In this document: positions 32,042-43,439 of the stretch, piece after piece | Layout of the letters: each line of letters opens with the position of its first letter | Position numbering within the stretch: position 1 is the first letter of the stretch | DNA from: Adenophora triphylla var. japonica | Lineage: Eukaryota > Streptophyta > Magnoliopsida > Asterales > Campanulaceae | Assembly: GCA_022495995.1 (NCBI GenBank) | Contig: JAFEMH010002326.1 | Span: 1-64,000 of the forward strand | Length of the DNA stretch: 64,000 nucleotides | Direction: 5' to 3' | Program-made: the position numbers and the translations under genes | The notes under the pieces: generated by a model | Told to the model about the DNA's origin: nothing | Database searches by the model: none | What the model saw: the letters and a program-made list of their open reading frames with translations, nothing else

Positions 32042-33140
32042 TCACGAGAGATTAAGAAGATTTAGAGAAACTTTAAAGAAACATATGGAAGGAGAACAGC
32101 AAACACCCGCTAGAACCCTAAGGGACTTTGTTAACCCAAGTACCCCGGGAACTAGATCCCCTATTGTTGTGCTGAATGCCGGAGTGACACACTTCGAGAT
32201 AAAGCCGCAGCTATTGCATATGGTTATGAATAACCAATACAGCGACACCGCTTTCGAAGATCCCCATCTACACATCCAAACATTCCTTGAATACTGTGAT
32301 ATCACACGTATTCAAAATGTTACGGTGAAAGCAATTCGGATGCGGCTTTTTCCTTTCTCTCTTAAGGATAAGGCGAAACAATGGTTGAATTCGGTCCCCC
32401 AGAATTCATTAACAACATGGGACCAAATTCAAGAAGCATTCCTTGGTCGATTTTTCCCACCAAGCAAAACTGCCCAGATACGAACAAAGATCACTAACTT
32501 CTGTCAAACAGTTAGTGAGACTTTATATGATGCATGGGAGCGGTTCAAGGAACTTCTCAGAATGTGTCCCCACCAAGGGCTTGAAAAGTGGTTGATTGTT
32601 CACACCTTCTACAACGGTCTCATATTCAAAATAAGAGAGACCATTGATGCCGTTGCGGGAGGCGCATTGATGAACAAGGGAGTCGATGAGGCATACGACC
32701 TTATCGAGAACATTGCATTGAACCATTACTAATGGTCAAATGAGAGGGAGCAGCAACAAGGTACGCCCGATAAAAATAATGTTGATGCAGTTACTCTTCT
32801 CTCTTCTAAAGTTGACATGCTTTTGAAAAAGTTTGAAAATCTTAATGTCAATCCCATTGCTAGTGTAAATGTGTTATGTGAACTATGTGGGTCTAACTCA
32901 CATAGTACGGATAATTGCGAGTTACTTGACGTTACTTCTAACGATCAAGTGAACTTTGTTAATTCTTTTGGACAAAAGGGGGGGTGTATTCTAATACATA
33001 CAATCCCGAATGGAGGAATCACCCCAATTTTTCCTAAATTCTTAATCCGCAACCATCTACACAACCCCCAAAATTTGTACCTAAGAATTTCAACAACAAT
33101 GCAAGTACCTTCCCCCCTAAATCTAAATTGGATCTTATAA
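32042..33140 (+). pseudogene. gag: Athila gag, with premature stop
   Basis: The capsid gene. Coding probably enters before the first ATG at 32085 (upstream RSFHERLRRFRETLKK is also open). The core reads HLHIQTFLEYCDITRIQN, SLKDKAKQWLNSVPQNSLTT, WDQIQEAFLGRFFPPSKTAQ, AWERFKELLRMCPHQGLEKW. A TAA at 32730 stops it after IENIALNHY. The same frame then continues through KVDMLLKKFENLNVNPIASV and a perfect CX2CX4HX4C zinc knuckle, CELCGSNSHSTDNC. A G-run at 32978-32984 shifts the frame, with another stop near 33050. Confidence 0.82.
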
Positions 33141-34501
33141 TGGATTTTGTAGTGAAAAATAAAAATTCCCAAGAAAAGATCAATAATGAATTTAGGGAAT
33201 GTTTTAAACTGCTTAATGCTAGGTTTGATAACTTGGCAGCGCATAATAAGATGCTAGAAACTCAACAAGCTCAACAGGCTACCCCAATGAATAGGCCACA
33301 AGGAAGTCTTTCCGGTCGACCTCAAAGGCCAAATGAGCAAGTTAATATGGTAAAAACTAGGGATGAGCAAGAAAAGATAAATGAATGCCCTAGAAATAAT
33401 GATCATAGTCCAATCCCTCCAATGATTGAGACTAGTTTGGGGACAAAATCCCCTAAAAAAGAAGACAAGGATTATGATGAATTCCTTGATAACCTAGATG
33501 CCATTAATGTTAACATTCCATATTTCAGAAAAGATGAAGATATGCCTTTAGCCATTAAACCTTTGAAAAAAATAATTTTTGAAAAAGAAAGGCTAGAAGA
33601 AAATGAGAATGTTATGTTGGCGGAGGAAGTAAGCGTTGTTTTGCAAAATAAAGACCCTCCGAAATTAAAGGATCCGGGTACATTCACCATTCTTTGTTGT
33701 GTTGGCAGAATAAACATAGATAACGCTGTCCTTGACTTAGGAGCTAGCGTTAGTATGATGCCATTATCGGTTAGCGAGAAGCTTGGTATAGGGGAACTCA
33801 AACCCACAACCATAACTCTCCAATTGGCAGACCGATCCGTTCAATACCCCGTTGGTATTATGGAAAACTTGCCTTGTCGAGTAGGGAACTTGATCATCCC
33901 TGTCGACTTTGTTATCTTGGATATGGCGGAAGACCATTATATTCCCGTCATTCTAGGAAGGCCATTTCTTGCCACTGCGGGGGCAATCATAGATGTGAAA
34001 AATGGCACATTTTTCCTAAATATAGGGAAAGAAAGGGTCGAATTTAGTATGCATAAGTCAGCTCTCGAAGATCCCTATCTCGAGGCCTACACACATAGTG
34101 AAGAGAGTTGGACCCCAAATGAAGAGACTTACACCCCTAGCGAAGAAAATTGGATTCCTAGTGAAAAAGATTTAATGGGTGAGGAACCAAAATCAAAGGA
34201 AGGAATGGAAATAGATATTGAACCTTTGATTTGCAATAAAAATAATGATTTAGATATTTCTGCATGTCCCAAAACTAACAATGCAGTGAAAAAGTCAAAA
34301 AGAACAAAGAAGGAGGTCACTTCGAATTTTCGAAAGTGCAAAGACTATAGGTCGCTTGTTCTAACCAAGAAATCGGGATGGAAGAAATGTCTACCGCAAG
34401 AGATACTCATTATCCCAGAAGGATTGCAATGGCAAGTTATCAATGATAAAAGGTCAACCAAGTATCATGCATCTCCTACTACCGGGAAGGGGTCAAGCTA
34501 A
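33128..34501 (+). CDS. Athila gag end and aspartic protease
   Basis: This 457-codon open frame has an N-terminal coiled gag tail (ECFKLLNARFDNLAAHNKML, QQAQQATPMNRPQGSLSGRP), a charged linker (EFLDNLDAINVNIPYFRKDE), then protease: FTILCCVGRINIDNAVLDLG-ASVSMMPLSV with the active-site triplet as Asp-Leu-Gly, a form common in Athila, then VDFVILDMAEDHYIPVILGR and PFLATAGAIIDVKNGTFFLN. The C-terminal part has three similar repeats of SEExWxP (residues 320-345). The frame ends at 34501, where the RT domain would normally follow. The Met at 33128 is probably internal to gag. Confidence 0.8.
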   Translation: MDLIMDFVVKNKNSQEKINNEFRECFKLLNARFDNLAAHNKMLETQQAQQATPMNRPQGSLSGRPQRPNEQVNMVKTRDEQEKINECPRNNDHSPIPPMIETSLGTKSPKKEDKDYDEFLDNLDAINVNIPYFRKDEDMPLAIKPLKKIIFEKERLEENENVMLAEEVSVVLQNKDPPKLKDPGTFTILCCVGRINIDNAVLDLGASVSMMPLSVSEKLGIGELKPTTITLQLADRSVQYPVGIMENLPCRVGNLIIPVDFVILDMAEDHYIPVILGRPFLATAGAIIDVKNGTFFLNIGKERVEFSMHKSALEDPYLEAYTHSEESWTPNEETYTPSEENWIPSEKDLMGEEPKSKEGMEIDIEPLICNKNNDLDISACPKTNNAVKKSKRTKKEVTSNFRKCKDYRSLVLTKKSGWKKCLPQEILIIPEGLQWQVINDKRSTKYHASPTTGKGSS

Positions 34502-35181
34502 GGACCTAAAACAAGCATCATCGGGATGGTAACCGATGGATTATTTTTGCTTTGTTTTTATTATTTTTATTTTTATTTTTAATATTACTGTGCTAACCCT
34601 GTTTTGTAGGTATAAAATTTTTTTTTTTTTAAAAAAATGGGAAATTTTGGTTCGCACGGCCGTGCAGCGCTTCTTGGAGCGGCCGTGCAGTTCATATCGA
34701 GTTGGAACGGGTTGACTCAGCAAAAGGGAGCGGCCGTGCAAACTCCTTGACACGGCCATGAAGGCGTCTGGGGAGTTGCGTCGGTACATTCAAAGGACGC
34801 ACCTTTCCCCCTCCTCCCTCATTTACTTCATCTTCAACCTTTCTCCCTCAAATCCTCCGCCCCACCCACTTTAAAAACTCACTCCTCCACCATTTCTACT
34901 CACAATACAACCCTCAATCCTCCTCAAATCCTCCAGTCCATCACTTCTACCCAATCAAAGGCATCCCAAAACCCTCCTAAAACCCCAATTTCGAAAATTT
35001 CAAAACCCTCAACCCATTTCATAAATTCAAGAAGGGTTACTCCAAATTAAGGTGCAAGAAGAAGCTTTTGGGTATCTAGTGGCTGTTCATCAAAAATTAC
35101 AAGCTTTTCAAGCTCAGATCTGGGTAATCTACTTTCTTCTTCCTCTAGCTATGTTTTTGGGTATATTTCTATAAATTTTCA
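34502..35181 (+). other. Athila internal noncoding junction with GGCCGTGCA repeats
   Basis: The site of the missing RT-integrase block. 34655-34765 has four GGCCGTGCA-like words in a layout matching the LTR block at 30660-30745. 34800-35170 is a pyrimidine-rich leader to the next ORF. Confidence 0.6.
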
Positions 35182-36496
35182 ATGGAAGGAAGGAAGGGTA
35201 AGGGGAAGGCTACTGAAAGAGGTTCGAAAAGGTCCCGAAAGGAACCATCTCCTACCCCTAATCTAAACCCAACACTCAATGGTTTGGGTATTGAGTTTAG
35301 AGAGCCTTCCGAAGTGGCTAGATTCACCGCCCTTCGTCAAAAAAGGATTAGGCCAACCCAATTTCCAGATATTGACACCCTCAAAGCCTTAGATATCTAT
35401 TCAAATGTGAGAAGGTTTCACACCGGGTTTGGTTGTGGTGGTTTTCTTGAATTGCATGCAAAGACTTATGAAAGGATAACTTTAGAGTTCTTGTGCACTA
35501 TGAGGAAGGATGTTACTACGGAAATTTGTGGAGATACGGGGGAGCCATACCAATTGATACATTTGTATTTTAGGCTTGGTGAAGAGGAGTTTCACCTATC
35601 CTCTTTTGACATAAACATAATTTTAAGTTGGCCCGCCTACACAAATTATGAAACTGATTTTCCCATAGAGTTTAGGGAGAATGTGTTTTGGGAGCAAATA
35701 ACCGGAATTCCATCCTTCAAGTCTAGAACCGCAAAAGCCTCATCTATTATCCATCCCGTTCTTCGGATTATGCATAGATTCTACGCATGCACTGTTTTTA
35801 CAAGGGAAGATAAGGGTACGGTGAATAAGAAGGAGTTATTTCTGTTATGGTGTTTGGTGAGGGCTCATAGGAGGGTGAATTTGAGCCATTTCTTGATTGA
35901 GTTGTTTAGTGATATCGTCTCTCCAACTTTCAATGGGGAGATTCACATTGGAGGTATCATCACTTTGTTTGGTCTCCATTTTCGGCGGGTAATGCCCGAC
36001 AATGAGGTTGCGGTTTCGGGTTCAACAAAGTTGGATATTCCAACCTTGCGAAATATGCAAATGATCTCGGATAGAGGACGTGGAGAATACAATTGGTTGG
36101 TAAGGCCGGGTAAAATGCCCTACATTGTTTTGCCTAGTCCCATCCTCCCCCAAGGCTCTAACTTACCAACATCAAACATGGATATTTCCTAATTCCATGA
36201 ACTATGGGGAGGGCCAATCAAGTCAAGCAAACCAAGAGGAAGAAGAAGGAGAAGAAGAAGAGCAACATCAACCCAACCAACCCCAATTGCCGCCGGATTT
36301 TAATGATAGGTTTGACCGGATCGAGCTCCAAAACAATCAAATAATGACTCGGTTCGACACTTTCAACAATGAATTTCATTATTTCCGGAATGATATACAA
36401 AATCGTGTGGGGACGATTCAAAGGCAAGTGAACACAATCTTCAACTACGGGGTCAACAATTGGGATGATTTTCCGCAGCCACCTTCATATTCGTGA
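35182..36496 (+). pseudogene. ATHILA-family ORF (3' extra ORF)
   Basis: 35182-36192 opens MEGRKGKGKATERGSKRSRK (basic, nuclear-targeting-like), then the ATHILA-family core: GLGIEFREPSEVARFTALRQ, RIRPTQFPDIDTLKALDIYS, TLEFLCTMRKDV, YFRLGEEEFHLSSFDINIIL, RAHRRVNLSHFLIELFSDIV. A frame change at 36125-36192 leads into an acidic and Asn/Gln-rich tail (GEGQSSQANQEEEEGEEEEQ, NNQIMTRFDTFNNEFHYFRN) ending at 36496. It occupies the env-like position of Athila; I see no signal peptide or membrane segment. Function unknown. Apart from that one shift it is intact. Confidence 0.75.
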
Positions 36497-37880
36497 GCCA
36501 TTTTAGTAAGTTTCTCTTTACCCTCCCTAGATTTGGCATTGTTCCTTGAAATATTGAGGACAATGTTCATTTCAAGTGTAGGGGGGGTATATCTATCCTT
36601 TTATTTTTCGCTTTCTAGTTTTAAATTTTTACTTGCTTTCTAGATTAGATTTAATTGCTTTCTAGTGTATTTTTTTCTTTTTAACTTAGTTGCATTTTTC
36701 ATTTATGCATGTATAATAGTATATAAAAAAAATATATATATATATATAAATTCCTATGATGATCCATAATCATTACTTCTATGCTTGCCATTTGCCCTAG
36801 TATAATGTCTATTTATCTTTCTTCTCATATTTTTTATAAACTTAGAAATCTATAAAAGGAAAATATAGGGATATTTTTGGGAAATAATTTAAAGCCTCAT
36901 AAGTTAGTATAGCACAATATAGAGTTTCATCAAGGAAAATGCATTTGATTAGAAGGAATCTTTAAATCTACACTTGGTCATTTTTATGAAAAAATATTGA
37001 GAATATTTCTTTAAGGTTGTACATCTTTTATCTTTATTGAATGTTTATTCCCTTATTAGAAGCACCCTTTTGTTTGCATCCCTTGAATCACACCCTTTCA
37101 TCAAAAATTTCATCTTTCCATTTCTCAAATCAAATCAAAGTAAACACCTTTATCTTATTGCTAAAAAGAGTGACATTTGTCACCAATCCTTAAAAGCAAA
37201 AAGAAACCTATTACTTCCTAAGTAACTCGGGGCACGGCGTTCGTTGCGACGATGCTTCCTTGCTAAACGGGAGTAATATCCAAAAGTATTCTTGATCTAA
37301 GTATTAGGAACATGGGGTTCGCCACCACAATGTCTCCTACTTGAAAGGATAAAAAATAACTAAGGACTTTTGCAAAAATTTAACACGTGCAAAAATAAGA
37401 TAAATTTGTTTAACTTTGATGAGATTTTTCCACTATCATCATCCATTTTCCACCCTTGTGATTCAAGAATGCAATACAATTCTTCGGAAACTTCTAATTT
37501 GTGAATAAATGTTTATACCTTCTCTTGTACATTTTAAAGAAATAAATTCAATTTTTCCAAAAAATCACTCTAAAAGAGTGAAAGCTTCTCTTCTACCAAG
37601 AAATGAATCTAAGATTTATCCTTCTAGCATGCTTTACTAGATCGAAATTCTATATATGCTATATTAGGTTATTGTCTTGCATTTTATCTCTTTAAAAATA
37701 TCCCCAAAATGCCCCTTCCTAGATAAAATTTTAAGGGTATACAAAATATGATTAGAAAGACAAAGGCATTATCTAAAAAGGCATTTAGGGCTTGCTACTT
37801 TATTTCTGAGGTATCATTGCTTTTTCTCTCCCTCTCCGTATTTTTATTCTAAGTTTGCTTGGGGACAAGCAAAAGCTTAA
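36497..37880 (+). other. Athila 3' untranslated region
   Basis: AT-rich noncoding DNA. It contains a two-part motif at 37222-37348 shared with the copia element and a GTGAC...GTCAC stem at 37169-37183. No coding sequence. Confidence 0.6.
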
Positions 37881-37890
37881 GTGTGGGGGA
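37881..37890 (+). promoter_or_regulatory. Athila polypurine tract
   Basis: GTGTGGGGGA followed by TTT and the LTR at 37894. It primes plus-strand synthesis. Confidence 0.7.
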
Positions 37891-37893
37891 TTT

Positions 37894-39441
37894 TGATAAG
37901 TGACTATTATATAGTCAATTATCCTAGATTTTATATACTTTTATATAAATAAATCATCTTTTCTCATTTAGTTTTTAGTACTTTTTACTTACTTTTGCTA
38001 TTTTATTAGATTTTACGTTTTTGGTATGTTTCATACATTTTAGACAGGTTTTAGGGTCTTTTTATATCCAAAGGATACTTGGACAAATTGGTCCAAAAGG
38101 ATGGAGGAATACCAAGCAAAATAAACACACAAAGCTGAATACCAGGAGGAGCGGCCGTGCAGCGAGTTCAGGAGCGGCCGTTTATCATAGGCCATGACCG
38201 GCCATCTTGGCCCCAAAATCCATGGAGTGGCCGAGCACTGAAGTGTCCTGGCCATGCCAACCTCGGAGCGGCCGTGCAAGTCTCCAATTTCAAATTCAAT
38301 TCTGGCGCCAAAGAGTACACGGCCGTGCAAAATCCTTGACACGGCCGTGCAAGTCGTGACTGCAGATGTAAAGGCACCTTTTGATGGCACCCAATTGAAG
38401 AGTCCCCTCCCAATTATAAATAGGACCCTTGTAATCAGTCTTAGATACGAAATTTTGGAGAGAAAACACTGATACTTCATAGATAGAAAATACAAATACT
38501 TGTGACAACAATTTCCAAAGAGATTTGAAGATCAAGTTCATTGTTTGTTCTTGGAATTACTTTGGAAGAAAAGCAATAAAGTGAAGCACCATTTCCAGCA
38601 TTTGCCTTCTATATTCATAAGTCTTTCTTACTCAATCTCTTATTTTAATTGCTTATTTGTTATAAATGGCTTGTGAGTAATCCCCCTTATTCTTGGGGTT
38701 GGAAACTCAAAAGCATACTTGTTCATCATTTAAAATGAAAAGTCTTGTCTTCTTTCTTCATCTAAACAATTTCTTTATATTATTCTCTAAATGCCTTACA
38801 TTTTGGAGATGTCCAATTTGTATGATTCAGTCAATTGAGAGAAGTACCTAGCGGAGAATCTCGATTGACGGAACCATATAAAGAAACTAGGTTTCATTGA
38901 TCACGAAAGTAGTTCAATGGCCTAGGGATGTTCCTTTAATGGAAAATATGTCGACTCTCGTTCTTAAAGGGTTCTTACTAATTATGGTAAGCTAGAGATA
39001 AGCCAGAACGCCCATTTGTGACAGGGCGGGAACAACGTAAACGGAAATCTCAAACAGTTAGGACATAATTAGTGAAGAATACAACACTACTTGCTTGACC
39101 GTGAGAAGTAGTGCAAGCCGAATGTATCATCCTTGCTTTTTATGAAAACCTTTTATCTCTAAGACAATGACGATTTGATGAACAAAATTATGTGTATGAT
39201 TTCCAATCCCGAGAATGCTTCGTTTTATAAGAATTTAATTAAAGTATTTTCTGTTTATGTTCTCTCTATTTTTCTGAAAACAAATTTTATCTCCCCCCAA
39301 TCTTTTCTATAATTTTTAAAGACAAAAATATTCCCTAAAGTAAACCTTGTCTCTGTGGGATCGACTCGTACTTGCACCCGCTATATTACAATAGCCCGTG
39401 CGCTTGCGGATATAAATAAACCGTTAGGTTTCGACCAATCA
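37894..39441 (+). repeat. Athila 3' LTR
   Basis: 1548 bp, same start and ...CGACCAATCA end. TATAAATA at 38415-38422. It lacks one GGCCGTGCA-containing segment present in the 5' copy (30630-30660). Confidence 0.92.
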
Positions 39442-39446
39442 ACTAC

Positions 39447-39712
39447 CCACAATCCTTGTTTGAGTAGAATTAGGCGATATTATTCTGCATGTTGTGCCTT
39501 GTCGGCATGTATAAATATCGTGCCTTAGTAATTATTCGCTCTGTTATGTATAGGTCAACGTAGTGGGAAAGACGAGGAAGCATGACGAGCAAAGGTATGG
39601 AAGGCCCACTCCCTTTGTCGCAAATGAGATTTGTATGGATTATATTTTGGGCCCAATCCATTGGGCTTTACTCGGACATGATTCACGTTCGTACCTCGGT
39701 TTATACCGTTCA
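39447..39712 (-). repeat. 3' LTR of outer element, proximal part
   Basis: Resumes at CCACAATCCTTGTTTGAG, continuous with 30260 once Athila and one ACTAC are removed, and ends TTATACCGTTCA. Compared with the right LTR it lacks about 185 bp (right copy about 60510-60695). The gap is bordered by TCGGCAT words, consistent with a deletion between short repeats. Confidence 0.88.
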
Positions 39713-39727
39713 GTGGCCCCCGACTTC
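39713..39727 (-). promoter_or_regulatory. Polypurine tract of outer element
   Basis: The minus strand reads GAAGTCGGGGGCCAC directly before the LTR's TGAACGG, the usual purine tract that primes plus-strand DNA synthesis. Confidence 0.65.
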
Positions 39728-39956
39728 CTAGCTCGGCTATACCGAGGAGGAAGTGCTGCTCTACCTCGGCTTAAACGGATACGAACGGGTTTTTTACGAA
39801 TCAAGAGGCATTTCATTATCCATCGGTTATTTCGACAATTATGGGCGCGAATATCGATGGCGAGACATTCTCCTAGGGAAGCTGCTAGAACATTAATTGC
39901 AAGGAAGAGACGGCGCCTCAACCAGGTTTATTGACCGATACCCGTTTAGATCTGGG

Positions 39957-39963
39957 TATAAAA
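39957..39963 (+). promoter_or_regulatory. TATA box of the antisense gene
   Basis: TATAAAA on the plus strand, about 320 bp before the ATG at 40277, inside the minus-strand element. It suggests the antisense ORF has its own promoter. The leader that follows contains GAGAGAGAG and a possible intron acceptor-like TTCAG at 40124-40128. Confidence 0.5.
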
Positions 39964-40276
39964 GCCAAAACCCACCTCATTTCTACTTTTTTATCATCAT
40001 TTGCAATTGAGAGAGAGCTATAAACTTTGAAAACTGCCATTTTGTCCTTGAGTTCTTGATTTTGTATTTGGTTTCTGTCCATTGTGCTTGATTCGTTCAT
40101 CCTTTAATCCATCATCTTTCGATTCAGGTATAAATTTCTTCCTTCTTTTCTATTTTTCTGCATTTTACCTTGAATTTCTAGGTTTTTTGGCGTTTTTGTT
40201 CTTGGAGGCCGCCATTGTTGCCCCTTTTTTCTTGAAGCTTTCCTTGAAAAATTTTGTGCCTTCCTCGTTCTTAGAG

Positions 40277-43221
40277 ATGGCAAGAACATGGAGGAGCAAT
40301 CCCAACACCTTGTATTGCTACCATACCCAAAACCTTAGGATTTACCAAAGGGTGGATGGGCCATGGATGATGTTGAGCTTGAATGAGATAGGGGAAATTT
40401 TGGTGAGGTACCAATCTTATAGAATCGACGTACATTACCCAAGTCGGTTTAGGATTGACCAAGTTGATGTAGAGTCCCCCAATGTTGTGTTATTCCACGG
40501 CTGATCAGAAATCATAGATCACATCAATTTGTATTACTTGAAGTCCAGCCATTTGGATCGTCCGTTGTTGGGTAAGAATCCCACCTCGTTTTTAGTTAAT
40601 AGGATGGGGAGGGATACCCTTCCTCATCCTCTTCCTTCCAAATGCCTTAGCCAAATTCTGATGTATGTTCTTTATTTGTACAGCTATATGACGAGAAGAA
40701 GTAACATTGTTCGGCCTTTAATTGGTCCTTCCACCTCGGGTAGGATCGTAAATGCCTTTGCAGAGGGAGCACAAGCTGGTGGCCGAGGGAGACGACAAGG
40801 TAGGTCTAACCGAGGGAGAGTTTATACCCCTATGCCCAAACCTATTAGAGTAGGGGAGCCAATGATCGAGGAGTTACACTCCAAAGATGGTGTGCCGAGA
40901 GAGGAATATCGACTTAGCTATTTTCCCGGTACTCCTGTAAAGGACGAGAAGGCAATGGAGGACTTTATGTATTGCCTCAACCATGTCCACTTTTTCTATA
41001 AGCAGTTCCAACTCGGTCTGCACCTTCCCCTAGATCCATTCATTTACGAATTTCTAGAAGACATACAAGCCGTCACGGCTATGCTAGGAGCCAATGTTGT
41101 GAGGTTCCTCACTCCTCACTGGCTTCGTCGTACTTTTTCGTAGCTTAGGCTTTGAGCCTTGTCAGTCTGTATTTCACCACTTATTCACCGTAAGCTCTAA
41201 GGAGGATACAAGGGTGTTGGTGATAAGGAGTGACCCAAACCAACCCAAGCTCATCTACCCCATGTCGAGCAAGGTTTCAGGGTGGAACAAACATGTCATT
41301 AGGGTTGAGAGCCATCATGGATGGGAATTTCCAGCGCCTTCTCGGCTTCCGGGCGTGCCCGACCAAGTTTGGAGGCCTAATTGGAGTAACCGGTCGATTG
41401 AGCGCTTAAGGCAATTTGCCGAGGTAGAACTCTGTGTTGGTCAAGTTTGGAGACCGACCATAGGTATTATGTTCAGATCGGCATCTTGCCTGGTACCTTA
41501 GACGGGCTAGTGCAATGGCCTCAGTGGTTAGGGGGAATAGATACCCAGACTGGAGGGTGCATCCCGGCCTCGTCTTCCATGATGAGTGTGATATATGCAA
41601 GCTTTACGAGAACCGGTGTTTAACCGTGGATGACTTGCCCGACTGTAAATCTCTTTTTCTCCCATTTTTAGTACTTGAATACTTTTTTACTTGCTATATT
41701 ACCCTTCTCGTCTTTATCTGATAATTCTCTTTCTCGTCTTTTACAGATTTAACTGCCGAGGAAGAGAAGAAGATGTCTGAAGAGGTACTTGACAATCAGG
41801 CCCTCATGAAGCTGAGGAGGAGGACTTCACGCTCCTCGGTAAAGAACAAGAGGCACTCTGATGCCGTTGAGAGGTAGGCCATATTGTCCTTCAAAGAAGC
41901 TGGGGCTTTGCCCCTAAAGCCGGTGGGAGACACTGAGGCCTCCACCGAGGAAACCAATGACGGGGAAGAGGCACGAGCCGAGGAGGAAGTTTCCCCTGAA
42001 ACATCAACTCCTCAAGTCAAGGAGGCTCTTTAGAAGGCTGGCCTTGCTGTGGCTGAGGAGGAAAATGTTGGGGGAAGGACCTCAGCTCCAAAATGGCAAA
42101 GGGTTGAAGCCGAGGCAGCTGGCTCTTTCAAGAGGGAGGCAACTGCTCCCTCCTCTAATGTACTTTCTGCTCGACATATAAAAACATATGCTGAAGCCGA
42201 GCAGTTTGTGTAGGAGGCACGAGAGGCACCAATTTTCAAGGGCATGGATCTCCTTGATCGCAAAGGTCCCCAACAAAGGGTGTCGGGCTGTTATTTGCAG
42301 ATCCATGGATGATGATCTTCTTGATCGTATTCTTGAGACCAAGCCCAGCATGGAATCATTGGCCAACGGAAAGGGCCTTCTTTTGAGTGAGGTAAGCTTC
42401 CTCGGTTTATTTATTTTTCCTTTTTCGTTATGTTTACACTTATTTTTCTGATCACGATTTCTTTTCTTTGCAGCTTGCCACGGTCTTGGCTTATGAGGTC
42501 ATAAAAGCAAAGGCGGCTGAGGTCCACGAGCAGAAGCTCAAAAAACAGGCCGAGAAGGACAAGGCCGACCTAAGGAGGGCCGAGGAGCTCCTGAAGAACC
42601 TTCGTGCTGATGTTGATACCTACAAAATGGCTAAGGCAAAACCTGAAGAAGAAGAAAAAACTGCCAAGGAAGCTCTGGCCAGAGCCGAGGAGGCCGCTAA
42701 GATGAGGGAGGCAAATCTGGAGAGGCAAAGGGTTGATGCCTTGAAACAAGTCGAGGACGCTGCTGCCCGGCTAAAAGATTTGGAAACAAGCATCCGTTCA
42801 AGGGAAGCAAGTGCCATTGCTCGTTATAAAGCCAACTCGGATTTTAAACAAGCAGTGGATGAGAAGACGGCCACAATATACTCTGATGGGTACTTACACT
42901 TGACCAGGAGGGCCATGGTGGACCCATTTCTCAACCTTGACCTAGAGGTGCTTGCTCGGCTTGTATGCCAGGATTCCTATGATGAGGCAGCGCGGTCTAT
43001 ACACTCTCTCGTCCCCTTCTCCAGCAATGCCCTGAAGGTCATTGCCTCCCTTGATGCTCAAGCTGGCCATCCTACTTGGCTTCCCCTTCCTCTTGATCCA
43101 TAAAATATCCATACCCTCATTATGAAGATTGAGGATGAGGTCCTAAGCTAAGAGGACGAGGAGGCCAATACCGTGGAGGTGCCAACCGAGGGAGCTCAAG
43201 CCGAGGAAGTCCAAGCCGACT
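40277..43221 (+). pseudogene. Antisense additional ORF of Tat element (Transposase_28 / 'gypsy-type transposon' family)
   Basis: The spliced plus-strand gene lies opposite to gag-pol. Start MARTWRSNPNTLYCYH; a stop at 40502 interrupts it. It continues RLSYFPGTPVKDEKAMEDFM, then LGLHLPLDPFIYEFLEDIQA (the hallmark block of this family), shifts frame at 41140 and again near 41500 (RYPDWRVHPGLVFHDECDIC). Introns: about 41645-41746 (GTAAAT...ACAG) and 42392-42473 (GTAAGC...GCAG). The last exon (42474-43103) is a long Lys/Glu/Ala coiled coil, ending HPTWLPLPLDP, with degraded acidic coding to 43221. Such antisense ORFs are known in the Tat lineage; their function is unknown. Confidence 0.7.
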
Positions 43222-43439
43222 AAGTCATTATTCTCCCTGCTGATGCCAATCAAGATGAACTTTTTAGGGGGGATGAATCTTAGGGTATGTTTGCTTCGTT
43301 TTGATGTAATAGAATAGGGCTATTGTACTTCAACTTTCATATCAATATAATGCCTTTTTCTATTCTTCATCGTCTTTATTTTTTACTTCTTTGATATGAA
43401 CTGTGTTACTTGAGCGTTGTATATTTGAATGTATGTTGA

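Larger units (their letters stand above)
30261..39441 (+). mobile_element. Athila-type Ty3/gypsy element, internally deleted
   Basis: A complete insertion of 9181 bp: LTRs 30261-31834 and 37894-39441, TSD ACTAC, tRNA-Asp-type PBS at 31841, purine tract at 37881. It has gag, protease and a 3' ATHILA-family ORF; the whole RT/RNase H/integrase block is missing, so it needs helper proteins. The LTRs are nearly identical apart from one ~26-bp indel and scattered changes, so insertion was fairly recent. Confidence 0.92.

Noticed and set aside
35182..36192. ATHILA ORF as a true envelope gene
   Set aside because: No signal peptide, membrane segment or furin-like site is visible; only its position is env-like.
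39563..39934. Plus-strand 123-codon frame
   Set aside because: Starts inside the Tat LTR and crosses the polypurine tract; upstream of the TATA box of the antisense gene.
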